A stretch of DNA of 64,000 nt from Mucilaginibacter empetricola (GTDB lineage: Bacteria > Bacteroidota > Bacteroidia > Sphingobacteriales > Sphingobacteriaceae). The notes below the pieces were generated by a model that had not been told where the DNA came from, ran no database searches, and saw nothing but the letters and a program-made list of their open reading frames with translations. A program made the position numbers and the translations under genes. The stretch is taken from the NCBI RefSeq assembly GCF_024808665.1, contig NZ_JANUBZ010000001.1, positions 744,001 through 808,000 of the forward strand. The letters are read 5' to 3'. Below, in pieces: positions 1-8,873 of the stretch. The number at the start of each line of letters is the position of its first letter. Positions within the stretch are counted from its first letter, which is position 1.

Positions 1-549
1 TTGTTCCTGTGCAGCTCTGTAAGTAGCTTGTGCAACTTCCAGATCAGCCTTAGCTTGGTCAAATTGTTGTTGGGTAACTGATCCGTCTTTTACCAGGTTT
101 GCATAACGCGCATAATCTTTTTGAGTTTTATCTAAACGTGCAGCAGCTGATTCAACCTGAGCTTTAGCGCTTGATGAGTTAGCAGTATTAGCTATAATTT
201 GCGATTCGCCAACATTAATGCCTGCGCTTGCGCCTGTTTTTGCAGCCTGAGCTTGCTCTAATTTTACTTTGTAATCACGATCATCAATTTTAACCAACAT
301 CTGGTCTTTGTTTACGTGGGTGTTTTCTTCAAAGTAAATGCTGTCAACATAACCGCCTACGCGGGCTACAACCGGGCTTATATCGCCATCAACCTGTGCA
401 TCATCTGTGTCAACGTGTTTGCCGTAATAAATATATTCTTTGATACCGAAAATAATACCAATTACAAGTATGCAACCCAATATAATAGGAAGTACTTTAT
501 TAGGTTTCTTTTTAGTTTCGTTTTCCTGAGTTTCGTGTGCCTTTGCCAT
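1..549 (-). CDS. HlyD/EmrA-family efflux membrane fusion protein (partial)
   Basis: This is the N-terminal 183 codons of a periplasmic adaptor protein; the gene continues past the left edge. A Lys-rich cytoplasmic start is followed by one membrane segment (about residues 20-36). Then comes the hallmark HlyD entry (VDTDDAQVDGDISPVVARVG), the first half of a lipoyl/barrel-sandwich domain, and an Ala/Gln-rich alpha-helical hairpin (about 90-183). Adaptors of this type link an inner-membrane pump, usually MFS EmrB-like, to a TolC channel. It lies 33 bp downstream of the TolC gene on the same strand, so TetR-TolC-HlyD form one operon. The inner-membrane pump is expected just outside the window. 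Confidence 0.93.
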   Translation of the reverse strand, partial: MAKAHETQENETKKKPNKVLPIILGCILVIGIIFGIKEYIYYGKHVDTDDAQVDGDISPVVARVGGYVDSIYFEENTHVNKDQMLVKIDDRDYKVKLEQAQAAKTGASAGINVGESQIIANTANSSSAKAQVESAAARLDKTQKDYARYANLVKDGSVTQQQFDQAKADLEVAQATYRAAQEQ

Positions 550-582
550 TTTATGTATTTTTTTGTATTGTGAGGTTTCTAA

Positions 583-1959
583 TTATTTGTTAAGTTTTCC
601 GGTAGATTTCAGTAGGGTATAGTAAGCCAGTCCTGCATCAGCTTTAGCTAATTCAAGGTTTATCTGTGCCTGGTAAAGCAAGGTTTCAGCATCTACACGG
701 TCAGTAGCCGAAGCGATATTGCTTTTGTATTTTGATTCCAGTATTTTATTGTTTTCACCAGCCTGATCAATTGATACTTGTAAAAGGCTGATCTTATCCA
801 GCGCCTGCTGATAGTTCTGATAATCGCGGTTTACTTCTTTTTTAACATTATCAACAGTGATGTTTTTAGTTTCAATTACTTCTTCACGTTGAATTTGGGC
901 TTGAGTTACCTTGTTTTTGTTGGTCCACAAGGTTGAGAATTTCCATGATAGATTAAGCCCAAAAACAATCGGTGTTATATAAGTTCCATTCTTTGGAAGC
1001 GGATCAGCGGCAATACCAACATAATAAGCCTGTGCCGATGCTGCCAGGGTAGGCATTTGGTCAGCTTTGATATCTTTAATATTGGTTTCAGCAACCTGTG
1101 TACGCAAATCATATTGTTTAAGCTCAATGCGGTTAGCCATAGCGGTATCAATATAGTTGCTTACCGGCGCCAGCTGACGATTGGCATCAGCAATAACATC
1201 AATAGTTAAGTTGGTGCTTTCGGGCAGGCCAAGCATAATATCAAGGTTATAAACAATAATTTTACGGTTGGTTTCTAAATCAATTCCGTTCAGTTCAATA
1301 TTTGAACGTTGTAATTGAAAACGCAAAACATCATTTTTAGTAACTAATCCCTGGTCAAAAAAACGCTGTGATTGTTTAATCTGCGCATCAATCGACTCCA
1401 GGTTTTGTGCCACTACTTTTTTGCTTTGCAAAACCTTATATAAATTATAATAAGAGTCTATCACATCATAAGTGATCTGGTCTTTATCATTATCAGCATC
1501 CAAACGCGATACCTGGCTCAAGAGCTCTGTTGATTCACGCGCATATTTCAACTTGTGCGCGCCTAAAATGGTTTCGCTTGCTGATACATTACCAAGCCAG
1601 GCATTGTCGTTTTTTGGCAAGCCAATGCTCTCGCTTCCAAACTTAATGGTGTTGGCAGGTATTTCTGCACGGTCGTAACCAAAGCTTGCGCTGGCAGTTG
1701 GCAACGATTTGTCTTTAGCCTGCTCGTACTGCGAAATAGCTTCGTCAATTTTTGATTTGGAAAGCTTTAAAACTTTGCTGTTTTGAATGCCGAGTTTAAC
1801 GGCTTCGTCTAAGGTAATCGTCCTGTCCTGCGCCATTGCTGTTGTGCCAAACAACATGGTTATTATTAAAGCAGGAACGGCGTAATGTTTTAAAATTGTG
1901 ATCACTTTTTTAATTAAATGTGGGTCGGGTTTTGTGTTATTTTGTGTTGTCATTGTCAT
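583..1959 (-). CDS. TolC family outer-membrane efflux channel
   Basis: A 458-residue outer membrane factor that would form the exit duct of the HlyD-linked pump. An unusually long n-region is followed by a hydrophobic signal segment ending near residue 43 (TTAMA then QD). The mature part shows two long coiled-coil OEP repeats rich in Gln, Asn, Lys and Leu, with the usual YYNLYK and LxQA helices. Length is normal for TolC proteins. The start at 1959 overlaps the 3' end of the TetR gene by 23 bp; an in-frame ATG two codons on (1953) is equally possible. The overlap implies translational coupling and control by the upstream repressor. Substrates cannot be read from the sequence. Confidence 0.92.
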   Translation of the reverse strand: MTMTTQNNTKPDPHLIKKVITILKHYAVPALIITMLFGTTAMAQDRTITLDEAVKLGIQNSKVLKLSKSKIDEAISQYEQAKDKSLPTASASFGYDRAEIPANTIKFGSESIGLPKNDNAWLGNVSASETILGAHKLKYARESTELLSQVSRLDADNDKDQITYDVIDSYYNLYKVLQSKKVVAQNLESIDAQIKQSQRFFDQGLVTKNDVLRFQLQRSNIELNGIDLETNRKIIVYNLDIMLGLPESTNLTIDVIADANRQLAPVSNYIDTAMANRIELKQYDLRTQVAETNIKDIKADQMPTLAASAQAYYVGIAADPLPKNGTYITPIVFGLNLSWKFSTLWTNKNKVTQAQIQREEVIETKNITVDNVKKEVNRDYQNYQQALDKISLLQVSIDQAGENNKILESKYKSNIASATDRVDAETLLYQAQINLELAKADAGLAYYTLLKSTGKLNK

Positions 1960-2581
1960 TCACTAAGTAAGCTTTTAAGAGTCGTTTCATATACGTTTTT
2001 ACACGGGGCTTCAGTCGTTCTTCCAAGTATTTCTCATCCTTAATATCATGTCCCAGCAGGGTTGATGATATATTGGGCGCATTGATAATATAGTTTTTTG
2101 TGCCAAAAATGGTGGCAATAGCCAGTTGTACATCAACATCTTTAAAAAACTGTCCGTTTTTTACGCCTTCTTCCAAAATCTTGGCTATTTCCCAAACGTT
2201 TATCATCACCATCTCGGTTATCTTGTCTGATAGTTCTGAGCGTTTGCTCATCGATAACTCCCTGTTGATTAACTTTTGGAAACAATTATTAACTATTATA
2301 CGGTCAACATAGTTGTCTATACATTTTGCCAGCTTGTCCCAGGCATCGATACTTTCGTTTCCGATATTTTGAAGCAGTGCTTGAAATGATGATATCTTTC
2401 TTTCAAAAACCGCCAGGAACAGGCCTTCTTTTGAGCCGAAATAATAATTAAGCATAGCCATATTTACGCCCGCTTCGCCGGATATCATCCGGGTGGAAGC
2501 CCCGTCAAATCCCAGGTCCGAAAACACTCTTTCGGCAACATCCAGGATATGGTCTTTCTTATCTATTTTATCTTTATCCAT
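1937..2581 (-). CDS. TetR/AcrR family transcriptional regulator
   Basis: A 214-residue repressor. The N-terminal helix-turn-helix (about residues 8-55) has the family signature ILDVAERVFSDLGFDGAST followed by NMAMLNYYFGSKEGLF. The C-terminal ligand domain is all-helical and unassigned. It is the first gene of the efflux operon, overlapping the TolC gene. A perfect 7-bp inverted repeat sits 20-37 bp upstream of its start, so autoregulation of the operon is likely. TetR genes leading EmrAB/TolC operons usually respond to the pump's toxic substrate; the inducer here is unknown. Confidence 0.92.
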   Translation of the reverse strand: MDKDKIDKKDHILDVAERVFSDLGFDGASTRMISGEAGVNMAMLNYYFGSKEGLFLAVFERKISSFQALLQNIGNESIDAWDKLAKCIDNYVDRIIVNNCFQKLINRELSMSKRSELSDKITEMVMINVWEIAKILEEGVKNGQFFKDVDVQLAIATIFGTKNYIINAPNISSTLLGHDIKDEKYLEERLKPRVKTYMKRLLKAYLVNDNDNTK

Positions 2582-2600
2582 TGTTTTTCCTGCACAAAAT

Positions 2601-2618
2601 TAATCAAACGATTGATTA
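2601..2618. promoter_or_regulatory. Probable TetR operator palindrome
   Basis: TAATCAA-ACGA-TTGATTA: perfect 7-bp inverted arms with a 4-bp spacer, 20 bp before the TetR start codon. This is the right size and place for a TetR dimer site. It is the only strong palindrome in the 293-bp gap to the next gene; the rest of that gap is AT-rich without other recognisable signals. Confidence 0.65.
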
Positions 2619-2874
2619 GTGCAATAGCGCTATAATTAATATTATACAACAATGACAATCAGTACAATAAAGCGTTATAAGGGTGTTAATCAAATTTACA
2701 ACATTCTGTACTTTAACTAATTATTAATACAGATTAAATCCTGATAATGTTTAGGTTAATAGACGATTATCATCCTCAAATACTTTAAAAAATATCAATA
2801 ATTTGAAAGTAACATTTGGTTTACCTTCACCTGCTTTCGTTTTTTACACGTTATCTTTCAATATATTTGTTGAT

Positions 2875-5346
2875 ATGAACCGATTTAAACTTGCTGCCGC
2901 GGTTTTGCTGGCATCTGTTTCAAAATTAACTTTTGCACAAACCGCCCCGCCTGCCGACCTGGTAACCATTGAGCAAAACTTTAAAAAGCTGGATGTTTTA
3001 GGCAGCGTGCTATACGTAGCCGCACATCCCGATGATGAAAACACCCGCCTGCTGGCTTATCTGGCCCAGGAGAAACATTACCGTACCGGTTATCTTTCTT
3101 TAACGCGGGGCGATGGCGGTCAGAATTTATTGGGCAGCGAACAAGGCGAACTGCTTGGCCTGATACGCACGCAGGAACTTTTAGCAGCAAGAAAGGTCGA
3201 TGGCGCCGAACAATTTTTTAGCCGGGCAAACGATTTTGGTTTCTCAAAAGGACCAGAGGAAACTTTGAAAATATGGGATCGCGATAAAGTTTTGGGCGAT
3301 GCGGTTTGGGTGATCCGCAAATTCAGACCAGATGTGATCATCTGCCGGTTTCCAACAACGGGCGAGGGCGGCCACGGGCATCATACCGCATCGGCCATAC
3401 TGGCGCAGGAAGCATTTGCTGCCGCGGCCGATCCAAAACGTTTTCCCGAGCAATTGCAATACGTTAAAACATGGCAAGCCAAAAGGTTATTATGGAACAC
3501 TTTTAACTTTGGCAGCACCAATACCACGCGGCCCGATCAGTTTAAAGTTGATGTAGGGGTTTATAACCCTATTATAGGAAAAGGTTATGGTGAGCTGGCT
3601 GCCGAAAGCCGTTCCAACCATAAAACGCAGGGCTTTGGCTCTGGTCGCCAAAGAGGGGAATCGCTGGAGTTTTTTAAAACGATTTTAGGCGATGCTCCGC
3701 AAAACGATTTATTTAATGGCGTTGATGCCACCTGGAATAGGGTTAAAGGCGGCGAAGCCATAGTTGCCGAAATAGCCACCATCCGCAAAAATTTTGATGC
3801 CGATAAACCATATTCATCTGTACCGGCGTTAGTAAAACTGCTTGATGAGGTTGAAAAAATACCCGATACCTACTGGCGCACACAAAAGGTAAAAGAACTG
3901 AATAATCTGATAGCGGCCTGCGCCGGTTTATGGTTTGAAAGCTATGCCGCCGAACCAACCTATGCATTAGGCGATAGTATTGTTGTCAACTCGCAGGTAC
4001 TTAATCGGTATAACGATAAGGTGAAGCTCAGCAACATCAGCATAAATGGCGTAACCAAAAGCTATAATAGTGTTATTGCGGCTAATCAAATACAGGCTTA
4101 TACTGCCAATGCGCAGGCCGAAAAAATAACACAGCCTTACTGGCTGCAAACACCGCATTCGCAGGGTACCTATAATATTCCAGACCAGCTCTCGGTCGGC
4201 AATCCTGAAAACCCCGATCTGCCAACAGCCGATTTTGAATTTATTATTGAAGGTAAGGCCATCCATTTTGAGCGCCGCCTGGTTTATAAATATGTAGATG
4301 CGGTTAGGGGTGAGGTTTACCAGCCACTTGTCATAACCCCTCAGGTAACGGCCAATATTGAAAATAAGGATTACATTTTTAACAGCACGGCAGCACAAAC
4401 CATTCAGATTAATTTAAAAAGCTTTACTAAAGCAAGCGGTAGCATCAGCCTAAAACCAATGGATGGCTGGAAAATTGTACCCGAGCAATATGCTTTTACC
4501 GATAAAAATAAAGGCGACGAATGGATTGCCTCTTTCAGCATCAGCCCGGCAGATAATCAGCCTAAACTCACTACGCTGGAAGCTGTTGTAACGGTAAACG
4601 GAAAACAATTTTCACTGGGGATACAAAATATCAGGTACGACCATGTGCCCAATATTACCTTATTCCCCCCCGCACAGGCCAAGCTCATAGATGTTGATTT
4701 AAAAATAGCGGGTAAAAAAATCGGATACATCCCCGGTGCAGGCGATTTGGTGCCTGATGCGCTTAAACAGGTGGGCTATGATGTTCATCAGCTTACCGAA
4801 AATGAAATACTCAATGGCGATCTATCAGGCTACGATGCCATTATCACCGGTGTGAGGGCATGGAACGTGAACGACAGGCTTGCTTTTGAGCGACCTAAGC
4901 TGATGGATTATGTAAAAAATGGTGGCAACCTGGTGGTTCAATACAATAATAATGCGGGCATTGTAACCAAACAAATAGGGCCATATCCTTTCAGGGTGGT
5001 AAATCAACGCGTTACCGACGAAGACGCCAAAGTAACCGTGTTGGACCAGTTGAACCCCGTGTTAAATTACCCCAATAAAATAACCCAGGACGATTTTAAT
5101 GGTTGGATACAGGAACGTGGTTTATATTTTGTAGGCGATATTGACCCCAAGTACAAAGCAGTACTGCAAATGAATGATCCGGGCGAGGCACCCAATAACG
5201 GATCATTAGTTGTAGGTAATTTTGGCGAGGGCCGGTTTATTTATACTTCGCTGGCATTTTTCAGGCAATTACCTGCTGGAGTGCCCGGGGCATACCGTTT
5301 ATTTATAAATTTACTAAGTAAGCCTAAAAATCAGCCTTTGAATTAG
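2875..5346 (+). CDS. Secreted PIG-L/LmbE-family deacetylase, large form
   Basis: About 823 residues, exported (signal peptide to about residue 21, TFA then Q). The N-terminal third is a PIG-L/LmbE zinc-dependent N-deacetylase: AAHPDDENT at about 49-57 and GGHGHHTAS near 166 supply the metal ligands and catalytic Asp. A beta-rich middle is followed by a C-terminal alpha/beta region (about 640-820, GYIPGAGDLVPDAL) resembling ThuA/glutamine-amidotransferase-like folds; that assignment is tentative. The reading frame is open from 2803, but ATG 2875 gives a proper signal peptide and follows TATATTTG at 2862-2869. Substrates in the family are N-acetylated sugars; the exact one is unknown. It stands alone. 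Confidence 0.88.
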   Translation: MNRFKLAAAVLLASVSKLTFAQTAPPADLVTIEQNFKKLDVLGSVLYVAAHPDDENTRLLAYLAQEKHYRTGYLSLTRGDGGQNLLGSEQGELLGLIRTQELLAARKVDGAEQFFSRANDFGFSKGPEETLKIWDRDKVLGDAVWVIRKFRPDVIICRFPTTGEGGHGHHTASAILAQEAFAAAADPKRFPEQLQYVKTWQAKRLLWNTFNFGSTNTTRPDQFKVDVGVYNPIIGKGYGELAAESRSNHKTQGFGSGRQRGESLEFFKTILGDAPQNDLFNGVDATWNRVKGGEAIVAEIATIRKNFDADKPYSSVPALVKLLDEVEKIPDTYWRTQKVKELNNLIAACAGLWFESYAAEPTYALGDSIVVNSQVLNRYNDKVKLSNISINGVTKSYNSVIAANQIQAYTANAQAEKITQPYWLQTPHSQGTYNIPDQLSVGNPENPDLPTADFEFIIEGKAIHFERRLVYKYVDAVRGEVYQPLVITPQVTANIENKDYIFNSTAAQTIQINLKSFTKASGSISLKPMDGWKIVPEQYAFTDKNKGDEWIASFSISPADNQPKLTTLEAVVTVNGKQFSLGIQNIRYDHVPNITLFPPAQAKLIDVDLKIAGKKIGYIPGAGDLVPDALKQVGYDVHQLTENEILNGDLSGYDAIITGVRAWNVNDRLAFERPKLMDYVKNGGNLVVQYNNNAGIVTKQIGPYPFRVVNQRVTDEDAKVTVLDQLNPVLNYPNKITQDDFNGWIQERGLYFVGDIDPKYKAVLQMNDPGEAPNNGSLVVGNFGEGRFIYTSLAFFRQLPAGVPGAYRLFINLLSKPKNQPLN

Positions 5347-5366
5347 GCATCAATGCATATAAAATA

Positions 5367-5374
5367 TAAATTTG
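5367..5374 (+). promoter_or_regulatory. -7 promoter box TAAATTTG
   Basis: Matches the Bacteroidota TAnnTTTG box and lies 19 bp before ATG 5393. It supports that start over the upstream TTG (5372) of the same frame, which falls inside the box. Confidence 0.55.
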
Positions 5375-5392
5375 CGCTATATAATTAATATC

Positions 5393-5584
5393 ATGACACA
5401 TCATCACAAAGAAGAAAAAACCAACGTTACCAATTTATACGCCCTTGTAGGTTTATTAAGCGGCGCTTTTGTTGGTCTGATACTGGAGAGCACATTACTA
5501 TGGATCCCTATTTTAGGTGTTTTTGGGTTTTTGTTTGCAGGCTTTTTTTACAACACAGTGGTAAAGGGTCGTGCAGACGCCTGA
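5393..5584 (+). CDS. Small two-helix membrane protein
   Basis: A 63-residue protein with a His/Lys-rich start (MTHHHKEEKT), then two closely spaced hydrophobic segments (about 15-32 and 36-54) containing small-residue GxxxG-like spacing (GLLSGAFVGL). No family is recognised with confidence; it vaguely recalls glycine-zipper or AtpI/AtpZ-like small proteins. It overlaps the next tiny ORF by 14 bp and is probably co-transcribed with the sodium/solute symporter, so an accessory role in transport is possible but is inference. Confidence 0.7.
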   Translation: MTHHHKEEKTNVTNLYALVGLLSGAFVGLILESTLLWIPILGVFGFLFAGFFYNTVVKGRADA

Positions 5585-5696
5585 TCCTGATCTGCCATCA
5601 TTCATAAAAAGCTGGAACCAGTTTTACGGCATAGTTATTACCTGGCTGGTTCTGCTGATTTTAATTTTCTGGCTCATTACCATCTGTCTTAAATGA
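5571..5696 (+). CDS. Tiny single-pass membrane protein upstream of symporter
   Basis: A 41-codon ORF with GTG start: VQTPDPDLPSFIKSWNQFYG followed by a strongly hydrophobic helix (about residues 20-39) and a short basic tail. It overlaps the preceding gene by 14 bp. Its TGA stop overlaps the ATG of the symporter (ATGA at 5693-5696), a classic translational-coupling arrangement. There is no recognised family. The amphipathic start plus one transmembrane helix and tight coupling suggest a small accessory subunit of the symporter, analogous in layout only to the small subunits found beside some SSS transporters. Confidence 0.65.
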   Translation: MQTPDPDLPSFIKSWNQFYGIVITWLVLLILIFWLITICLK

Positions 5697-7402
5697 GCCT
5701 GATAGACTGGATAGTTTTAGGCGTTACCCTGCTTACCATCGTAATTTACGGCGTATGGAAAAGCGGGAGCAATAAAAATATCGATCAATACCTCATGGGC
5801 GGCCGCTCGCTGCCCTGGTATCACGTGGGCCTTTCGGTAATGGCTACACAAGCCAGCGCTATTACTTTTTTATCGGCACCCGGTCAGGCTTATTCCGATG
5901 GGATGCGCTTCGTACAGTTTTATCTGGGCCTGCCCCTGGCCATGATTGTGCTTTGCATCACCTTTGTACCCATATTCAGTCGCCTTAAAGTTTATACCGC
6001 TTACGAGTTTCTGGAGCAACGTTTTGATCTTAAAACCCGGGCGCTTACCTCATTTCTTTTCCTGGTGCAGCGTGGCCTTTCAACGGGCATTACCATTTAT
6101 GCACCATCCATAATTCTATCAACCATTTTAAATATCAATACTGTTTATACCACCTTATTTATTGGCGGGCTGGTGATATTTTATACGGTTTATGGCGGTA
6201 CAAAAGCAGTATCGTACACCCAACTGCTGCAAATGAGCATTATATTTTTAGGGATGTTTTTTGCCGGGATAATGGTAGTTAGCTTATTGCCAAATGGCGT
6301 TGGTTTTGGACATGCCATAAAGCTTGCTGGTAAATTGGGTAAAATGAATGTGATTGACTGGAAATTTGACCCCAATAACCGCTACACCATCTGGAGCGGC
6401 TTAATAGGAGGTTTCTTTCTACAACTATCTTATTTCGGTACCGATCAAAGCCAGGTGGGTCGTTATTTAACAGGAAGTTCCATTGGGCAAAGCCGTATGG
6501 GTTTGATTATGAACGGGCTGGTTAAAATACCGATGCAGTTTTTGATATTATTGATAGGGATATTGGTTTTTGCCTTTTATCAGTTTAACAGGCCACCCAT
6601 GTTTTTTAACCAGTACGAAGTAAAGCAGGTTAAACAAGGCAAATACGCCCAACAATATAATCAGCTGGAAGATCAATATGCTGCTGCTTTTGAACAACGT
6701 AAAGAAAAAGCGAATGATTTAATTATGGCATTAAACAGCAAGAATGAGCAAAAGATAGATAAAGCCCAATCCGTTTTAAAATTAGCCGATAAACAGGCTG
6801 CTGATATCCGCGATAAAGCCATCGGTGTGATGAAATTGAATAACGACAAGGCCAATCCCGACGACACCAACTATGTGTTTTTAACTTTTGTTACTCATTA
6901 TTTGCCCAAGGGGCTAATAGGTCTGCTGGTGGCCATTATATTTTTGGCATCGATGGGTTCAACAGCCAGCGCCTTAAACTCACTGGCCTCAACCTCAATA
7001 GTTGATATTTATAAACGCACCATTAATCCCCACGCTACTGATAGAAACTACGTTAATGCATCAAGAATTGCCACCGTATTTTGGGGTGTTGTTTGCATAT
7101 TAATGGCCCTGTATGCCAGCAAGGTGGGCAATTTACTGGAGTATGTTAACCAATTGGGCTCCTATATTTATGGCACTATACTGGGTGTTTTTGTTGTAGC
7201 TTTCTACCTAAAAAAAATACGCGGCAATGCTGTTTTTATAGCAGCCATTATTACGGAGATATCCATCTGCCTAATGGGGTATTATAAGGTAGTTGCTTAT
7301 TTATGGCTCAATGCCATCGGCTGTATTTTGGTTGTTATTATTGCGCTGCTAATAAACCAAATAGCCTTTTTACAACCCAAACAGCTTGATTTAAAAGCTT
7401 AA
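5693..7402 (+). CDS. Sodium:solute symporter (SSS family)
   Basis: A 569-residue inner-membrane transporter with 13-14 hydrophobic segments. The SSS core is clear: GGRSLPWYHVGLSVMATQAS in helix 1-2, FVPIFSRLKVYTAYEFLEQR, and LASMGSTASALNSLASTSIV near the C-terminal sodium site. Between about residues 300 and 395 a charged, helix-forming insertion rich in Gln, Lys, Ala and Asp (YEVKQVKQGKY to KANPDD) interrupts the membrane domain; related Bacteroidota symporters can carry such loops. The substrate, often a sugar or sialic-acid-like compound in this branch, cannot be fixed from sequence. It is coupled to the preceding 41-codon ORF. Confidence 0.92.
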   Translation: MSLIDWIVLGVTLLTIVIYGVWKSGSNKNIDQYLMGGRSLPWYHVGLSVMATQASAITFLSAPGQAYSDGMRFVQFYLGLPLAMIVLCITFVPIFSRLKVYTAYEFLEQRFDLKTRALTSFLFLVQRGLSTGITIYAPSIILSTILNINTVYTTLFIGGLVIFYTVYGGTKAVSYTQLLQMSIIFLGMFFAGIMVVSLLPNGVGFGHAIKLAGKLGKMNVIDWKFDPNNRYTIWSGLIGGFFLQLSYFGTDQSQVGRYLTGSSIGQSRMGLIMNGLVKIPMQFLILLIGILVFAFYQFNRPPMFFNQYEVKQVKQGKYAQQYNQLEDQYAAAFEQRKEKANDLIMALNSKNEQKIDKAQSVLKLADKQAADIRDKAIGVMKLNNDKANPDDTNYVFLTFVTHYLPKGLIGLLVAIIFLASMGSTASALNSLASTSIVDIYKRTINPHATDRNYVNASRIATVFWGVVCILMALYASKVGNLLEYVNQLGSYIYGTILGVFVVAFYLKKIRGNAVFIAAIITEISICLMGYYKVVAYLWLNAIGCILVVIIALLINQIAFLQPKQLDLKA

Positions 7403-7411
7403 GATACTGCG

Positions 7412-7447
7412 AAAAAACAGGCAAGTTCACGCTCCTGCCTGTTTTTT
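7412..7447. terminator. Bidirectional rho-independent terminator
   Basis: AAAAAACAGGCA and TGCCTGTTTTTT form a 12-bp stem with a 12-nt loop. It sits between the convergent symporter (+) and rhodanese (-) genes, with a T-run on both strands. Confidence 0.85.
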
Positions 7448-7463
7448 ATTTGTGGCGATGGTT

Positions 7464-7856
7464 TTAACAGGCACACTGAATCTGCAAACCAGCCATCTGG
7501 TGTGTTCCTGCTGTTTCGTAGCCGTCAAACTTCCACCATTCAATACCGCCAATTAGCTCCCGCACATTAAATCCAAGCTTAGCCATATTCAATGCACCCC
7601 GGGTTGATGCGTTACAACCAATACCATCGCAATAGGTTACATAAATGGCTGTTTTATCAAAGCCCGCAGTAGTATCTGCATTCATTGTTCTGTGTGGCAG
7701 ATTAATGGCGCCCGGAATATGTTCTTTTATAAAGGCAAAGTCTTTGCGCGCGTCAATAACAATGATGTTTTGTTTAGCTTCCAGTGCACTAAACAGATCT
7801 GAGGGATCCATTTCAAATGCCAGTTTGTTTTGATAGTGTTGAATTGCTGCTTCCAT
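7464..7856 (-). CDS. Single-domain rhodanese-like sulfurtransferase
   Basis: A 130-residue cytoplasmic rhodanese. IIVIDARKDFAFIKEHIPGA at about 31-50 is the conserved start of the fold, and the active-site loop YCDGIGCNASTR begins at Y75. C76 aligns with the catalytic cysteine that carries a persulfide; C81 is an extra cysteine in the loop. Rhodaneses move sulfane sulfur between donors and thiol acceptors. It is transcribed divergently from a MetR-like LysR regulator, which suggests that regulator controls it and that both belong to sulfur metabolism. That functional link is inference. Confidence 0.88.
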   Translation of the reverse strand: MEAAIQHYQNKLAFEMDPSDLFSALEAKQNIIVIDARKDFAFIKEHIPGAINLPHRTMNADTTAGFDKTAIYVTYCDGIGCNASTRGALNMAKLGFNVRELIGGIEWWKFDGYETAGTHQMAGLQIQCAC

Positions 7857-7979
7857 TTTATTTCTTTTTGATGAATGTAAAATTAGGTTTACACAAGCCG
7901 ACTTGCTAATGAGTTCTAAGACAAGTGATCATGCGGTTATTTCATATTTTGAATGATGAATAATAGCTTATTTTTGATC

Positions 7980-8873
7980 ATGGAAATAAGACATCTTAAC
8001 CTGATTAAGACCATAGCCGAAGAAAAGGGCATCACCAAATCTTTAGGAAAGCTTTTCCTTACCCAATCGGCCGTAAGTCATCAGTTAAAAGATATTGAGG
8101 AAAGGGTAGGTGCAAAAATCTTCTATCGCACTAAAAACCAGTGGCTGCTGACGGATGAAGGCAAAATTTTGTACGATACCGCAGTGGTAGTGCTGGCCGA
8201 ACTCAATACAGCAATGGAAAAAGTTAATGATATGCGGGGAGGTCACGTGGGTTCTATTCGTATTAGTACCGAGTGTTATACCAGTTATCATTGGTTACCC
8301 TCTTTTCTTATCAAAATGAATGTCCTTTATCCCAAGCTGGAAGTAAAGATCGTTATCGAAGCGACCCATAAACCGCTTGAAAAGCTATTGCAAAACGAGT
8401 TGGATGTTGGCATTACATCTGATCCGGCAGAAGACAAAAGCATTAAATATATTGAACTGTTTAAAGACGAAGTGATGGCAGTGGTACACCGTGAAAGCGA
8501 ACTGGCCAAAAAGAAATTTTTGAGTGCTGAAGATTTTGCAGATCAAACGCTTATTATTCACTCTTATCCATTAGAAACCGTTACCGTATACCAGCATTTC
8601 TTAAAGGCACATAAGGTTCAGCCAAAACAGATCACCGCTATCCCGTTGACAGAAGTTGCGCTGGAGATGGTTAAATCAGGTATGGGTATCATGACCTTGC
8701 CCGGTTGGGCGTTAAAACCTTTTATATCCTCGCCCAATCTCCGGTTGGTAAGAATTGGCCCGCGCGGTTTATCCCGTACACATTATGCGGCTATCAGGCA
8801 TGAAGATGCCAAAAAAAAATATATTACCGATTTTGTTGACAATTTACACGAAGAACTAACCAAAGATGAGTAA
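7980..8873 (+). CDS. LysR-type regulator, MetR-like
   Basis: 297 residues from ATG 7980; an upstream in-frame ATG at 7953 would add nine residues not seen in the family. The winged HTH is canonical: MEIRHLNLIKTIAEEKGITK, then TQSAVSHQLKDIEERVG. The effector domain contains STECYTSYHWLPSFL, which aligns with the ECHSCIQWL stretch of enterobacterial MetR, and TLPGWALKPF near the C-terminus as in MetR. MetR binds homocysteine and controls methionine genes. Gene order (divergent rhodanese, downstream acetyltransferase overlapping by 8 bp) fits a local sulfur regulator. The MetR assignment is by motif memory, not alignment. Confidence 0.85.
   Translation: MEIRHLNLIKTIAEEKGITKSLGKLFLTQSAVSHQLKDIEERVGAKIFYRTKNQWLLTDEGKILYDTAVVVLAELNTAMEKVNDMRGGHVGSIRISTECYTSYHWLPSFLIKMNVLYPKLEVKIVIEATHKPLEKLLQNELDVGITSDPAEDKSIKYIELFKDEVMAVVHRESELAKKKFLSAEDFADQTLIIHSYPLETVTVYQHFLKAHKVQPKQITAIPLTEVALEMVKSGMGIMTLPGWALKPFISSPNLRLVRIGPRGLSRTHYAAIRHEDAKKKYITDFVDNLHEELTKDE

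Noticed and set aside
2803..2874. Upstream extension of the PIG-L deacetylase frame
   Set aside because: The added 24 residues precede a perfect signal peptide that starts at ATG 2875, and a -7 box lies inside the extension.
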